Shown: in pieces, positions 1-9,128 of the stretch
Layout of the letters: every line of letters starts with the position of its first letter
Numbering within the stretch: the first letter of the stretch is position 1
Assembly: GCA_902781455.1 (NCBI GenBank)
Contig: CACZJF010000004.1
Coordinates: 62,001 to 126,000 of the forward strand
Source of the DNA: an uncultured Lachnospiraceae bacterium
GTDB lineage: Bacteria; Bacillota; Clostridia; Lachnospirales; Lachnospiraceae
DNA length: 64,000 nucleotides
Reading direction: 5' to 3'
Notes under the pieces: model-generated
Told to the model about the DNA's origin: nothing
Seen by the model: only the letters and a program-made list of their open reading frames with translations
Databases searched by the model: none
Made by a program: the position numbers and the translations under genes

Positions 1-1847
1 AGTACCGCGGTGAATTTGAGGAGCGTCTGAAAGCAGTCCTGCAGGAAGTATCGAAGAGCGAAGGAGAGATCCTTCTGTTCATCGATGAACTGCATCTGAT
101 TGTGGGCGCAGGAAAGACAGACGGCGCCATGGATGCCGGCAACATGCTCAAGCCTCTGCTGGCGCGGGGGGAACTGCACTGCATCGGCGCGACGACGCTC
201 GATGAATACCGCAAGTATATCGAGAAAGACGCAGCGCTCGCAAGGCGGTTCCAGCCGGTTATGGTGGACGAGCCGACCGTGGAGGATACGATTTCTATTC
301 TCAGGGGCCTGAAGGAGCGCTATGAGAATTACCATCATGTGAAGATCGTTGACAATGCGCTTGTGGCAGCCGCGGTCCTTTCGAACCGGTATATCTCGGA
401 CCGGTTCCTGCCGGACAAGGCAATTGACCTGGTGGACGAGGCCTGCGCGCAGATCAAGACGGAGCTGGATTCCATGCCGGCAGAGCTGGATGAGCTGAAC
501 CGCAGGATCATGCAGATGCAGATCGAGGAAACCGCGCTGAAGAAGGAAACCGACAATGCTTCCAAAGAGCGTCTGGAAAACCTGCAGAAGGAGCTGGCGG
601 ATCTGAATGAGGAGTTTTCCGCGAAGAAAGCACAGTGGGACAATGAGAAGAGCGCTGTGGAGAATCTCAGTATTCTGAGAGAACAGATTGAGGATGTAAA
701 CCGTCAGATCGAAGCTGCCAAGCAAAAAAGCGATCTGAATGAAGCAGCCCGTCTCCAGTATGGAGAGCTTCCGAAACTCCAGGCCAGCCTGGCCAGTGAG
801 GAGGCTGCCCTGAAACAGAAGGATATGAGCCTGGTTCATGAGTCGGTGGACGAGGAGGAGATCGCACGCATCGTCAGCCGCTGGACCGGGATTCCGGTCT
901 CGAAGCTGAATGAGGGAGAGCGGCAGAAGATTCTGGCGCTTGGCGATAAGCTGCATGAGCGTGTTGTGGGGCAGGATGAGGCAGTGGACCGCACGGTGGA
1001 TGCCATCCTCCGGTCGAAGGCCGGCATCAAGGATCCTTCCCGCCCGATCGGATCTTTCCTGTTCCTCGGACCGACCGGTGTCGGGAAGACCGAGCTTGCG
1101 AAAGCGCTTGCCCAGAACCTGTTCGACGATGAGAACAATATGGTTCGTATCGATATGAGTGAATATATGGAGAAGTTCTCCGTGTCCAGGCTGATCGGAG
1201 CGCCTCCCGGATATGTCGGGTATGATGAGGGCGGCCAGCTGACAGAGGCTGTTCGCCGTAAGCCGTACGCGGTTGTGCTGTTTGATGAGATTGAGAAGGC
1301 GCACCCTGACGTATTCAATATCCTGCTGCAGGTACTTGATGACGGTCGGATTACGGATTCACAGGGAAGAACGGTGGATTTCAAGAATACGATCCTGATC
1401 ATGACTTCCAATATCGGATCCCAGTATCTTCTGGAAGGAATCAATGAAGACGGAACCATCCGGCCTGAGGCACAGGCTGCGGTGGAAGCCGACCTGAAAG
1501 CTCATTTCCGGCCGGAGTTTTTGAACCGTCTGGACGAGACGATTCTCTTCCATCCGTTGACAAAGGAGAACATAGCGCATATTGTGGATCTGCAGATCAA
1601 TGAGCTGAATGCGCGTCTTGCAGAGCGGCAGATCCGGATCGATCTGACACCGCAGGCAAGGGAATCTGTCGCGGAGGGTGGATATGATCCCGCGTTCGGT
1701 GCCAGACCGCTGCGCCGGTATATCCAGAAGAATGTGGAGACGCTTGCGGCCCGTATGATTCTGTCAGGAGACGTCATGTCCGGCAGCACGATCCGGATTG
1801 ACTGCAAGGGCGGAGAGCTGAAGGCGGAAGTGCTTCAGATACAGTAA
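1..1847 (+). CDS. clpB: ATP-dependent chaperone ClpB, 5' end outside window
   Basis: This is the C-terminal two thirds of the ClpB disaggregase, a cytosolic hexameric AAA+ ATPase that pulls polypeptides out of aggregates with help from DnaK. The reading frame is open from base 3, so the gene starts upstream of the window and the first Walker A motif is not present. Visible in order are the NBD1 Walker B (LFIDELH), the sensor region GATTLDEY, a long Glu/Lys-rich coiled-coil middle domain (roughly 460-840), the second Walker [15 protein letters not shown] (about 1070-1110), the pore loop GYVGYDEGG, Walker [15 protein letters not shown] and the C-terminal small domain ending in [11 protein letters not shown]. 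The long middle domain fits ClpB better than ClpC. It ends in TAA 10 bases before apbE. No heat-shock operator can be judged because the promoter is outside. Confidence 0.97.
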   Translation, partial: YRGEFEERLKAVLQEVSKSEGEILLFIDELHLIVGAGKTDGAMDAGNMLKPLLARGELHCIGATTLDEYRKYIEKDAALARRFQPVMVDEPTVEDTISILRGLKERYENYHHVKIVDNALVAAAVLSNRYISDRFLPDKAIDLVDEACAQIKTELDSMPAELDELNRRIMQMQIEETALKKETDNASKERLENLQKELADLNEEFSAKKAQWDNEKSAVENLSILREQIEDVNRQIEAAKQKSDLNEAARLQYGELPKLQASLASEEAALKQKDMSLVHESVDEEEIARIVSRWTGIPVSKLNEGERQKILALGDKLHERVVGQDEAVDRTVDAILRSKAGIKDPSRPIGSFLFLGPTGVGKTELAKALAQNLFDDENNMVRIDMSEYMEKFSVSRLIGAPPGYVGYDEGGQLTEAVRRKPYAVVLFDEIEKAHPDVFNILLQVLDDGRITDSQGRTVDFKNTILIMTSNIGSQYLLEGINEDGTIRPEAQAAVEADLKAHFRPEFLNRLDETILFHPLTKENIAHIVDLQINELNARLAERQIRIDLTPQARESVAEGGYDPAFGARPLRRYIQKNVETLAARMILSGDVMSGSTIRIDCKGGELKAEVLQIQ

Positions 1848-1857
1848 GGAATGGGAA

Positions 1858-2907
1858 ATGGTTCGTATTCATGCAGCTTTTATCACCGTGATATGTGTCA
1901 TGCTGGCATGCCTTCTGTGCATGCCGGGCAGCCTGCGCGCGCAGGAAGGGGCGGATTCCGGAACAGATTCTTCCGGCACGGTCAGTGAATACACGTTGAA
2001 CGACTTCTACTTCGACACCGTTGTATCGATCAGATTCGATGCGGGAGAAGACGGAGATTCTTTGCTGGAGGGCTGCAGATCGATCTGTGACGATATCCAG
2101 CATACCTTCAGCCGGACAGAGGAAGACAGCGAGCTGTACGCGGTCAATCACAGAGCCGAAGAGACGGTGGAGGTGTCTGAGGAACTGGCGCGGCTCGTTC
2201 AGGCTGGCCTTGATTACTATGAACTCAGTGACGGGAGATTTGACATCACGGTTGCGCCGCTGTCGGATCTGTGGGACTTTAAGAGTGGTGACGCGGTCAT
2301 TCCTGAGGAGGCGGATATTCAGAGCGCGCTGAGAAAAGTGGGCGCGTCAGCGGTTCATGTCAGATCCGAAGAAGCATCGGATCAGACGGTCTGGTATCTT
2401 ACCTTTGATCAGCCGGATACCATGATTGACCTGGGTGCGCTGGTGAAGGGATATGCAGCCGACCGGCTGGCTGCATACCTGCAGGAAAACGGAGTTTCCT
2501 CAGGCCTGATCAACCTTGGCGGCAATGTATACGCCATCGGGACGAAGGCAGATGGCAGTGCCTGGAAGATCGGGATACAGAAGCCGTTCGATACGGATAT
2601 CATCGATGCGGTGGAGGTGACTGACCAGTCCGTCGTTACTTCCGGCGTATACGAAAGATGCTTCGAAAAAGATGGGGTTCTCTATCACCACATACTGGAT
2701 CCTCAGACCGGATATCCTGTGCAGAACAATCTGTGGGGCGTGACCATCATCAGTGATTCCTCCCTGACAGGAGACGCGCTGAGTACAGTCTGCATGCTGC
2801 TCGGGCAGGATGCGGCCATGGAACTGGTCCGGCATACGGACGGTGTCCGGGCCATCTTTGTGGACAGTGATCTGCATGTGACCGAATGTGAACAGACAGG
2901 CAGCTGA
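1858..2907 (+). CDS. apbE: FAD:protein FMN transferase, ApbE family
   Basis: The protein is predicted to attach FMN covalently to Thr residues of partner flavoproteins such as RnfD/RnfG or NqrB/NqrC, on the outside of the membrane. The 349 residues begin with a hydrophobic signal segment, with cleavage likely near the LRAQ stretch around residue 30. Family features are DTVVSIRFD, the TFSRTEEDSELYAVN region, DGRFDITVAPL, the flavin-binding IDLGALVKGYAADR, the INLGGN turn, HHILDPQTGYP and TGDALST near the end. The ATG lies 10 bases after the clpB stop, so it may be co-transcribed. A perfect hairpin just downstream separates it from the convergent pyruvate kinase gene. No Rnf or Nqr target gene is in this window, so its substrate is unknown. 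Confidence 0.93.
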   Translation: MVRIHAAFITVICVMLACLLCMPGSLRAQEGADSGTDSSGTVSEYTLNDFYFDTVVSIRFDAGEDGDSLLEGCRSICDDIQHTFSRTEEDSELYAVNHRAEETVEVSEELARLVQAGLDYYELSDGRFDITVAPLSDLWDFKSGDAVIPEEADIQSALRKVGASAVHVRSEEASDQTVWYLTFDQPDTMIDLGALVKGYAADRLAAYLQENGVSSGLINLGGNVYAIGTKADGSAWKIGIQKPFDTDIIDAVEVTDQSVVTSGVYERCFEKDGVLYHHILDPQTGYPVQNNLWGVTIISDSSLTGDALSTVCMLLGQDAAMELVRHTDGVRAIFVDSDLHVTECEQTGS

Positions 2908-2937
2908 CGCGGAGCACGGATCAGCGAACATGAATCA

Positions 2938-2979
2938 GAACGAACAGCCCGGAAGGAGATCCTTCCGGGCTGTTCGTTC
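2938..2979. terminator. Bidirectional hairpin terminator between apbE and pyk
   Basis: A 19-bp perfect stem (arms 2938-2956 and 2961-2979) with the 4-nt loop agat sits between two convergent genes. Neither side has a strong T tract, so termination is inferred from position and stem strength. Confidence 0.75.
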
Positions 2980-3000
2980 ATAGAATTCAGGCGGGACGCG

Positions 3001-4413
3001 TCAGACATTCTCTATCTTGATCAGGTTGGTATTGCCGGACTTTCCGGTCACATACCCGCCGGTAATGACAATCCTGTCTCCCGCCTGCAGATGCATGGCA
3101 TCGACCGTGATCTTCTTGGCGCTGTAAAACAGAACGTCCGTGGACGGATAGTATTCACACAGCTGCGGAAGGACACCCCAGGAGAGGGAAAGTTTGCGCC
3201 AGGTTTTCTCATTGGTAGTCAGACCGATGATGTCGACCGGGCCGCGGAACCTGGAAACCATACGGGCAGTCAGGCCGGAGATCGAGCATGCGACGATCGC
3301 GTTGGCCTTGATGTCAATCGCCATCTGGCAGGTGGCGTGGGAGATCGCGTCCACTTCGTTGTGGATGATGAAATTGGAGTCATGGAAACGCTGGATGTAA
3401 TCGATGTCCTGCTCAGCAGTTGACGCAATCAGGGCCATCGTCTTCACGGCTTCAATCGGATACTTTCCGGCGGCGGTTTCCCCGGACAGCATAATGGCGC
3501 TGGAACCATCGTATACGGCATTCGCGACATCAGAGGCTTCTGCACGGGTTGGCCTTGGATTCGAAATCATGGATTCGAGCATCTCGGTTGCCGTGATGAC
3601 TCTCTTTCCAAGCATGCGGCACTTGGTGATCAGATTCTTCTGGATGGCGGGAAGCTTCTCAAAAGAAATCTCGACGCCCATGTCACCGCGCGCGACCATG
3701 ATGCCGTCACATTCCTTGCAGATCTCTTCGATATTGTCATAGCCGGACTGATTCTCGATCTTGGCAATCAGTTCGATCCCTTCCCCACCGTTTTTGTTCA
3801 TATATTCATGGACATCAACCAGATCCTGCCGGACAGAGACAAAGGAGCAGGCGATGAAATCCACATCATTCTGGATGCCGAAGAGAATATCCGACATATC
3901 CTGCTTTGAAAGATAAGGCTGCTGAATGACCTTGCCAGGGAAGCTCATGCTCTTGCGGTTGGAAAGGACACCTCCGCACTCGACAACGGTTTTGATCTCA
4001 TGTCCTTCGATACCGGTAACCCGGAAGACCATCAGGCCGTTATTCAGGAGGATGATATCCCCCGGAGCCATATCCTCATACAGTTTTGCGTAACTGACAC
4101 TGACCTTGTTCTGATCGCCTTCCACCTGATCGGAAGTAAATGTGAACAAATCGCCTTCTTTCAGCTCCACACTGCCATCCTTGAAAGTGCCGATCCTGTA
4201 TTCCGGACCCTTGGTGTCGAGCATGATCGCGATCGGAAGATTCAGTTCATCCCGGACTTTACGAATCGTTTCAATACGACGCAGATGTTCTTCGTGTGTA
4301 CCATGAGAAAAATTCAGCCGTGCAACGTTCATGCCGGCCAGACACAGTTTTCGCAGCATCTCCTCGGAATCCGAGGCTGGTCCGATCGTACAGACAATCT
4401 TGGTTTTTCGCAT
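3001..4413 (-). CDS. pyk: Pyruvate kinase
   Basis: Catalyses the last glycolytic step, phosphoenolpyruvate plus ADP to pyruvate plus ATP, in the cytosol. The 470-residue protein starts MRKTKIVCTIGPAS and shows LNFSHGTHEEH, the substrate loop LDTKGPEYRIG, the metal/substrate site MVARGDMGVEI, and SGETAAGKYP. The length matches the short PykF type; the extra C-terminal PEP-utiliser-like domain found in many Bacilli is absent. One small variation is TATEMLESM where TATQMLESM is usual. An AGAGGAGGAACC ribosome site stands just ahead of the ATG. It is monocistronic: a terminator lies behind it and the divergent uracil permease ahead. Confidence 0.97.
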   Translation of the reverse strand: MRKTKIVCTIGPASDSEEMLRKLCLAGMNVARLNFSHGTHEEHLRRIETIRKVRDELNLPIAIMLDTKGPEYRIGTFKDGSVELKEGDLFTFTSDQVEGDQNKVSVSYAKLYEDMAPGDIILLNNGLMVFRVTGIEGHEIKTVVECGGVLSNRKSMSFPGKVIQQPYLSKQDMSDILFGIQNDVDFIACSFVSVRQDLVDVHEYMNKNGGEGIELIAKIENQSGYDNIEEICKECDGIMVARGDMGVEISFEKLPAIQKNLITKCRMLGKRVITATEMLESMISNPRPTRAEASDVANAVYDGSSAIMLSGETAAGKYPIEAVKTMALIASTAEQDIDYIQRFHDSNFIIHNEVDAISHATCQMAIDIKANAIVACSISGLTARMVSRFRGPVDIIGLTTNEKTWRKLSLSWGVLPQLCEYYPSTDVLFYSAKKITVDAMHLQAGDRIVITGGYVTGKSGNTNLIKIENV

Positions 4414-4500
4414 AGGTTCCTCCTCTGTAACAGATTAACAGATAACGCTTTCCTGGCAGTGTTGCGTTCCGGATGCGCTGCTTCTTGTATAGATATGTTC

Positions 4501-4509
4501 AGTATAGCA
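4501..4509 (-). promoter_or_regulatory. Extended -10 promoter candidate for pyk
   Basis: On the minus strand the string TGCTATACT matches an extended -10 element (TGN plus TATACT). No good -35 box is seen 17 bases further upstream. It lies about 90 bases before the pyk start. Confidence 0.4.
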
Positions 4510-4573
4510 TGCTCCGGCAGTGATATGGGAAAAAAGTATGACCTCCTGCCCGGAATCTTCGGAAAATGAACGG

Positions 4574-4602
4574 TTGAATGGTTTGAAGTAAATCAGTATA
4601 AT
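4574..4602 (+). promoter_or_regulatory. Sigma-A promoter for uracil permease
   Basis: TTGAAT at 4574-4579, a 17-base spacer and a perfect TATAAT at 4597-4602. Transcription would begin near 4609, leaving a leader of about 110 nt. Confidence 0.7.
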
Positions 4603-4717
4603 TGAGCAGGCGCCGCTTGCTCCTGCCCCGGTTATCGTCAGACCCGGGGAAAGAGAACCGGCAGACGGGTGGGAAGGACAGACAGAGTTGACGGATGAGG
4701 AGGGAAACAGATTTAAC

Positions 4718-6106
4718 ATGAACGAAACGACATCTCCGATTTATGACGCCAGAAAACTTGGAATCCCCAGGATGATGATCCTTGGTCTTCAGCATCTTTT
4801 CGCGATGTTTGGAGCGACCATCCTGGTTCCGATCCTGATTGCGGGGTACTTTCGCGACTCAACCGGTGAGACGCTGACGACGGGACTGACCGTTGCGGTG
4901 ACCCTGTTCAGCGCGGGCATCGGAACCTTGCTGTTCCATGTCTGCACCAGGATGCAGGTACCGGCTTTCCTGGGAAGCTCTTTCGCGTTTCTGGGCGGTT
5001 TCTTCACCATCGCGAACATGAGAACCGGAATTTACGCCGATATGGGAGCAAATGAAAGGGCTGCGTATGCCTGCGGAGGAATACTGGCAGCAGGTCTTCT
5101 GTATCTTGTCCTGGCCGCGATTACCCGTGCTGTCGGGCCCGGGAGAGTGATGCGGTTCCTGCCGCCGGTTGTGACAGGTCCGGTGATCATCTGCATTGGA
5201 TTGAATCTGGCCGGTTCCGCGATCAATAACGCGAAGCTCAACTGGCCGCTGGCGCTGGTCGCGCTTGTGACAATCATTGTATTCAACATCTGGGGAAAAG
5301 GAATGTTCCGGATTATTCCGATCCTGATGGGTGTTGTCATCTCATATCTCTGCGCGCTGATCATGAACGCGGCCGGGATGACAAACATGGACGGCACCGC
5401 GATTCTGGATTTCTCTAATGTGGCATCCGCGGGTATCATCGGAGCGCCTCATTTCCAGCTGCCGAAGTTTGATCTGACTTCCATACTGGTCATGGTACCC
5501 ATCTCTATCGCGACCATGATGGAGCATGTCGGGGATATCTCCGCGATTTCCGCAACCACGGGAAGAAACTTCATCGCGGATCCGGGTCTGCACAGAACCC
5601 TGGTCGGCGATGGACTGGCCACTGCCCTGGCAGGTGCGATCGGCGGACCGGCCAATACGACTTACGGTGAGAATACAGGTGTTCTGGAGCTTTCCAAAGT
5701 CTATGACCCGACCGTCATCCGGATTGCAGCGGTATACGCGATCATCATCAGTTTTATTCCAAAGCTGACGGTGCTGATCGGCACCATGCCAACCGCGATC
5801 ATCGGCGGTGTTTCCTTTATGCTGTATGGTATGATTTCCGCGATCGGTGTCCGGAATGTCGTGGAAAACAAGGTTGACCTGACAAAGTCCAGAAATCTGA
5901 TCATCGCTGCTGTGATTTTTGTCTGCGGCCTCGGATTCACAGGCGGGATCACCTTCGAGATCGGCGGAACACCGATCACGCTGACTTCTCTGGCGATTGC
6001 GTCCATCGCCGGGATTGTGCTCAATGCGATTCTGCCCGGCAATGACTATGTGTTTCCGGCAGGGAAGGAAAAAGATGAACACCGTGGGATTCATGTGAAG
6101 ACTTGA
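4718..6106 (+). CDS. uraA: Uracil/xanthine permease, NCS2 family (UraA-like)
   Basis: A polytopic membrane carrier expected to import uracil by proton symport; xanthine is possible because family members differ in specificity. Strong family strings are LGLQHLFAMFGATILVP at the N terminus, PAFLGSSFAF, the substrate-site region MMEHVGDISA and NTTYGENTGVLELSKVY. About 12 to 14 hydrophobic segments can be seen over 462 residues. The start is uncertain: I take the ATG at 4718, but an in-frame TTG at 4688 lies at better spacing from a GGAAGGA site and would add ten residues. It has its own promoter upstream and is followed 19 bases later by the NusG-II protein gene. Confidence 0.93.
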   Translation: MNETTSPIYDARKLGIPRMMILGLQHLFAMFGATILVPILIAGYFRDSTGETLTTGLTVAVTLFSAGIGTLLFHVCTRMQVPAFLGSSFAFLGGFFTIANMRTGIYADMGANERAAYACGGILAAGLLYLVLAAITRAVGPGRVMRFLPPVVTGPVIICIGLNLAGSAINNAKLNWPLALVALVTIIVFNIWGKGMFRIIPILMGVVISYLCALIMNAAGMTNMDGTAILDFSNVASAGIIGAPHFQLPKFDLTSILVMVPISIATMMEHVGDISAISATTGRNFIADPGLHRTLVGDGLATALAGAIGGPANTTYGENTGVLELSKVYDPTVIRIAAVYAIIISFIPKLTVLIGTMPTAIIGGVSFMLYGMISAIGVRNVVENKVDLTKSRNLIIAAVIFVCGLGFTGGITFEIGGTPITLTSLAIASIAGIVLNAILPGNDYVFPAGKEKDEHRGIHVKT

Positions 6107-6125
6107 ATGTGCAAAGGTTCATATC

Positions 6126-6539
6126 ATGGAAAAACAGGACAGGGATGCGAAACGGAGTGTGCGCGGCACCGTTGAAGTCAGTCATAAGAAACAGATCCGG
6201 AATTCCATCCTGCTTGCCACTGTGCTCACGGCTGTTTTTCTTGTTCTGTACATGACCCGGACCACGTCTCCGAAAAAAGTTGTGACGGATGGGCATACCA
6301 TGAAGGCGGTCATCCAGATCGACGGGAAGAGGGTTCATACGATGGAACTGGACAAGGACGCGGAATACAGGGCTGAAACTGCGGACGGGAATTACAATAC
6401 AGTTGTCGTGAAGGATCAGAGTGTGCGGGTGGAAGAGGCTGACTGTAAGAACCAGATCTGCGTGAAAACAGGAGCCATCCATTTTCCGGGCGAGGTGATC
6501 GCATGTATGCCGCACCGCATGATGATCTATATTGAATGA
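6126..6539 (+). CDS. Membrane-anchored NusG domain II protein
   Basis: The 137-residue protein has one N-terminal membrane helix (about residues 28-45) and a C-terminal region with the pattern ADCKNQICVKTG followed by GEVIACMPHRMMI. These match the NusG domain II family (a beta-barrel inserted in some NusG proteins and found alone in many Clostridia). In this form it should face outside the cell. Its molecular function is unknown. The two Cys residues of the DCKNQIC motif are conserved in the family and could form a disulfide. It sits between the uracil permease and tcdA; in other bacteria this family often lies near flavin or heptaprenyl genes, which are not visible here. Confidence 0.82.
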   Translation: MEKQDRDAKRSVRGTVEVSHKKQIRNSILLATVLTAVFLVLYMTRTTSPKKVVTDGHTMKAVIQIDGKRVHTMELDKDAEYRAETADGNYNTVVVKDQSVRVEEADCKNQICVKTGAIHFPGEVIACMPHRMMIYIE

Positions 6540-6618
6540 CGGTGCTTCGTGCCGGGCGCGGCACGGCAGGCCGGCCGGCGGCGGAAGCTGCCTCCTGCCT
6601 GATCATCGGAGAATACGA

Positions 6619-7392
6619 ATGGAAGATGCGCTTGTAAGAAGCAGAATGCTGTACGGGAAAGAAAACCTGGAGAAGCTGGCCCAGGCTAAGGTTGCCATCT
6701 TTGGCATCGGCGGAGTCGGCGGCTATGCCGCGGAAGCCCTTGCGCGGTGCGGGATTGGTTCTCTGGTTTTGATCGACCATGACCGGGTGGCTCTGAGCAA
6801 CCTGAACCGCCAGATCATTGCCCTGCACAGTACGCTTGGAAGATACAAGGTGGACGTCATGGCGGAGCGGGTGAAAGACATCCGTCCGGAGGTGTCGGTG
6901 GAAGTCAGAAGATGCTTCTATCTGCCGGAGAATGCGGATCAGTTTGATTTTTCAGCGTATTCGTATGTGATCGACGCGGTGGATACGGTTTCCGCAAAGC
7001 TTGAGATCATACGCAGGGCAAAGGAATGCGGCGTCCGTGTGATCAGCAGCATGGGAGCAGGAAACAAGACAGATCCCTCGCAGTTTCGCGTAGCGGACAT
7101 CAGTCAGACATCAGTCTGCCCTCTGGCGAGAGTCATGAGAAGGGAGTGCAGAAAACGGGGGATACGGGATCTGAAGGTTGTCTATTCCCTGCAGGAACCG
7201 ATTCGTCCGGTTCCGGCAGAAGTGCCCGGTGAGACGGGGGATCCGGAACCTGCCGCGTCCGTAAGGCGGAAGGATACGCCCGGCAGTACGGTGTTCGCGC
7301 CGGCAGCAGCCGGACTGCTCCTGGCCAGGACTGTTGTGGAGGACCTGATGAATGAAGCGCGGAACAATCCGCAATCAGCTTTAGGCGGGTGA
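6619..7392 (+). CDS. tcdA: tRNA threonylcarbamoyladenosine dehydratase TcdA (ThiF/E1 family)
   Basis: Predicted to cyclise t6A at position 37 of ANN-decoding tRNAs into ct6A by ATP-dependent adenylation. The Rossmann nucleotide site FGIGGVGGYAAEAL, the downstream SNLNRQI motif, the conserved VIDAVDT and the TcdA-specific SSMGAGNKTDPSQF with a later DLKVVYS give the assignment. I choose the ATG at 6619, giving 257 residues, because CGGAG lies 7 bases ahead and the family begins close to the motif R-x-x-x-L-x-G. An open frame extends upstream to 6532 but that part is low-complexity and GC-rich. No CsdE/CsdA partner is adjacent. Confidence 0.92.
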   Translation: MEDALVRSRMLYGKENLEKLAQAKVAIFGIGGVGGYAAEALARCGIGSLVLIDHDRVALSNLNRQIIALHSTLGRYKVDVMAERVKDIRPEVSVEVRRCFYLPENADQFDFSAYSYVIDAVDTVSAKLEIIRRAKECGVRVISSMGAGNKTDPSQFRVADISQTSVCPLARVMRRECRKRGIRDLKVVYSLQEPIRPVPAEVPGETGDPEPAASVRRKDTPGSTVFAPAAAGLLLARTVVEDLMNEARNNPQSALGG

Positions 7393-7426
7393 ATCATTTG
7401 ATTTTTACATAAGAAGGAGGAGCAGG

Positions 7427-8164
7427 ATGCTCGAACTGAGGCATATATCATTTTCAGTCAATGATTCTGAGGAGAAGGAGATCGTGAGAGATCTCAGTCT
7501 TACGGTAGAGAATGGTAAATTTGTGGTGATTACCGGACCGAACGGCGGCGGCAAGTCCACCATGGCAAAGCTGATCTGCGGGATTGAAAAGCCGACGGAG
7601 GGGCAGATTCTTCTGGATGGAGAGGACATCACGGATCTGTCTGTCACGGATCGCGCCAGGCGCGGAATCGGATATGCGTTCCAGCAGCCGGTACGATTCA
7701 AGGGGATCAGGGTGTTTGACCTTCTGAAGATCGCTTCCGGTGAAGCGATTACCATGAAGGAAGCCTGCTCTTATCTGTCAGAGGTGGGGCTGTGCGCGAA
7801 GGATTATATCGAGCGTGAGGTGAACGCGTCACTTTCAGGAGGCGAGCTGAAGCGGATCGAGATCGCTACGGTACTGGCCAGAAAGACAAAGCTGTCTGTG
7901 TTTGATGAGCCGGAGGCGGGGATCGATCTGTGGAGCTTCCAGAATCTGGTCCGGATCTTCGAAAAGATGCAGAAGGAGACGAGAGACAGTTCGATTCTCG
8001 TCATTTCCCATCAGGAGAGAATCCTGAACATCGCAGATGAAATCATCGTTCTGAGCAACGGTGAGATCGAGCGTATGGGAACAAGGGACGAGATTCTGCC
8101 TCAGATTCTTGGAACAGATGCCGCGGTTGATGCTTGTGCGAAGCTGAGTGACGGGAGGGAATGA
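7427..8164 (+). CDS. sufC: SufC-like ABC ATPase of a minimal Fe-S assembly pair
   Basis: A soluble ABC-type ATPase of 245 residues, predicted to energise Fe-S cluster assembly on its SufB/D-type partner rather than transport. It has Walker A GPNGGGKST, a Q-loop FQQPVRF, signature LSGGELKRIEIA and Walker B with D-loop LSVFDEPEAGIDLWS. The SufC-typical replacement of the transporter LLDEP by FDEPEAG is present. A GGAGGAG site precedes the ATG. The stop TGA is separated by one base from the next ATG. No SufS desulfurase, SufU scaffold or classical SufB is nearby, so this is the two-gene SUF-like arrangement. Confidence 0.88.
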   Translation: MLELRHISFSVNDSEEKEIVRDLSLTVENGKFVVITGPNGGGKSTMAKLICGIEKPTEGQILLDGEDITDLSVTDRARRGIGYAFQQPVRFKGIRVFDLLKIASGEAITMKEACSYLSEVGLCAKDYIEREVNASLSGGELKRIEIATVLARKTKLSVFDEPEAGIDLWSFQNLVRIFEKMQKETRDSSILVISHQERILNIADEIIVLSNGEIERMGTRDEILPQILGTDAAVDACAKLSDGRE

Positions 8165-8165
8165 T

Positions 8166-9092
8166 ATGCTGCAGATGGATGAGATTCAGAAAAGACTCCT
8201 CAGTGAGGTTTCAGGGCTTCATGATGTTCCGACCGGTGCCTATAACCTGCGCGCGAATGGTGTATCCGCAGGAAGGCAGAGCACGGCAAACATTGAGATT
8301 GCGTCCAAACAGGATGTCAGCGGACTGGAGATAACCGTCAAGGATGGAACAAAGAACGAGAGCATTCACATTCCGGTGGTGCTGAGCCAGAGCGGCCTGT
8401 CCGAGACCGTATACAATGATTTTCATGTCGGAGCGGACTGCGATGTCCTGATCATCGCAGGCTGCGGGATTGACAATTGCGGCAGCCAGAATTCCGAGCA
8501 TGACGGCATCCACCGTTTTTGGATCGGGAAGAACTCGAAGGTCAAATATGTGGAGAAGCACTATGGATCGGGTGACGGGAGCGGAAAGAGGATCCTGAAT
8601 CCGGTGACAGAAGTCTATATGGATGACGGCAGCGCCATGGAGATGGAGATGGTGCAGATCAAGGGAGTCGACTCGACAGACCGGCGGACCGTGGCGGAAC
8701 TTGGGGCAGACTGCCACCTGGTGGTGCGCGAGCGCCTCATGACACATGGCGTGCAGGAGGCGGACAGTGTCTACGCGGTGAGCCTGAACGGAGACGGGTC
8801 GAGCGCTGACATAGTTTCCAGAGGCGTTGCAAGGGATCGTTCTTACCAGAAGCTGGATCTGAAGATTGTCGGCAACGCGGTCTGCAGCGGCCATACCGAG
8901 TGCGACTCGATTATCATGGACGAGGGCAGGATTCTCGCAGTTCCCTCTCTGGAGGCAAACAGCGTGGAAGCAGCCTTGATTCATGAGGCCGCCATCGGGA
9001 AGATTGCGGGTGAGCAGCTGACGAAGCTGATGACGCTCGGGCTTTCCCAGGAAGAAGCGGAAGAGCAGATCATCAACGGATTCCTGCGCTGA
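8166..9092 (+). CDS. SufB/SufD-family Fe-S assembly scaffold
   Basis: A 308-residue SufB/D-core protein, shorter than classical SufB (about 470) or SufD (about 420). The beta-helix core is recognised by HVGADCDVLIIAGCGIDN, the repeated beta-rich stretches, and the C-terminal signature of the family where EANSVEAALIHEAAIGKI corresponds to the SufB/D ASHGAxxG region. Seen here are candidate ligand residues Cys and His in that part, but I cannot say which bind iron. The ATG at 8166 is chosen over a GTG at 8148 because GGGAGGG is correctly spaced. Together with the preceding ATPase it resembles the described minimal SMS-type pair (SmsC-SmsB), regarded as an ancestral SUF system. Confidence 0.82.
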   Translation: MLQMDEIQKRLLSEVSGLHDVPTGAYNLRANGVSAGRQSTANIEIASKQDVSGLEITVKDGTKNESIHIPVVLSQSGLSETVYNDFHVGADCDVLIIAGCGIDNCGSQNSEHDGIHRFWIGKNSKVKYVEKHYGSGDGSGKRILNPVTEVYMDDGSAMEMEMVQIKGVDSTDRRTVAELGADCHLVVRERLMTHGVQEADSVYAVSLNGDGSSADIVSRGVARDRSYQKLDLKIVGNAVCSGHTECDSIIMDEGRILAVPSLEANSVEAALIHEAAIGKIAGEQLTKLMTLGLSQEEAEEQIINGFLR

Positions 9093-9128
9093 CGGAATCG
9101 CATGCGTGTACATGGGTGGAAGAACGAG

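Larger units (their letters stand above)
4414..4717. other. Divergent intergenic region between pyk and uracil permease
   Basis: About 300 bases without a gene. It holds one promoter candidate per direction and a leader of roughly 100 nt for the permease. The leader has short GC-rich inverted repeats (for example GCAGG at about 4606 with CCTGC at about 4621), but I could not match a PyrR-binding loop or a purine riboswitch. Confidence 0.5.

Noticed and set aside
4603..4717. PyrR attenuator or purine riboswitch before the uracil permease
   Set aside because: The leader has GC-rich short inverted repeats, but I could not match the PyrR-binding loop or any conserved riboswitch core.
6548..6565. 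Short hairpin between the NusG-II protein gene and tcdA as terminator
   Set aside because: A 7-bp stem with a tetraloop is present but there is no T tract, and the genes may be co-transcribed.
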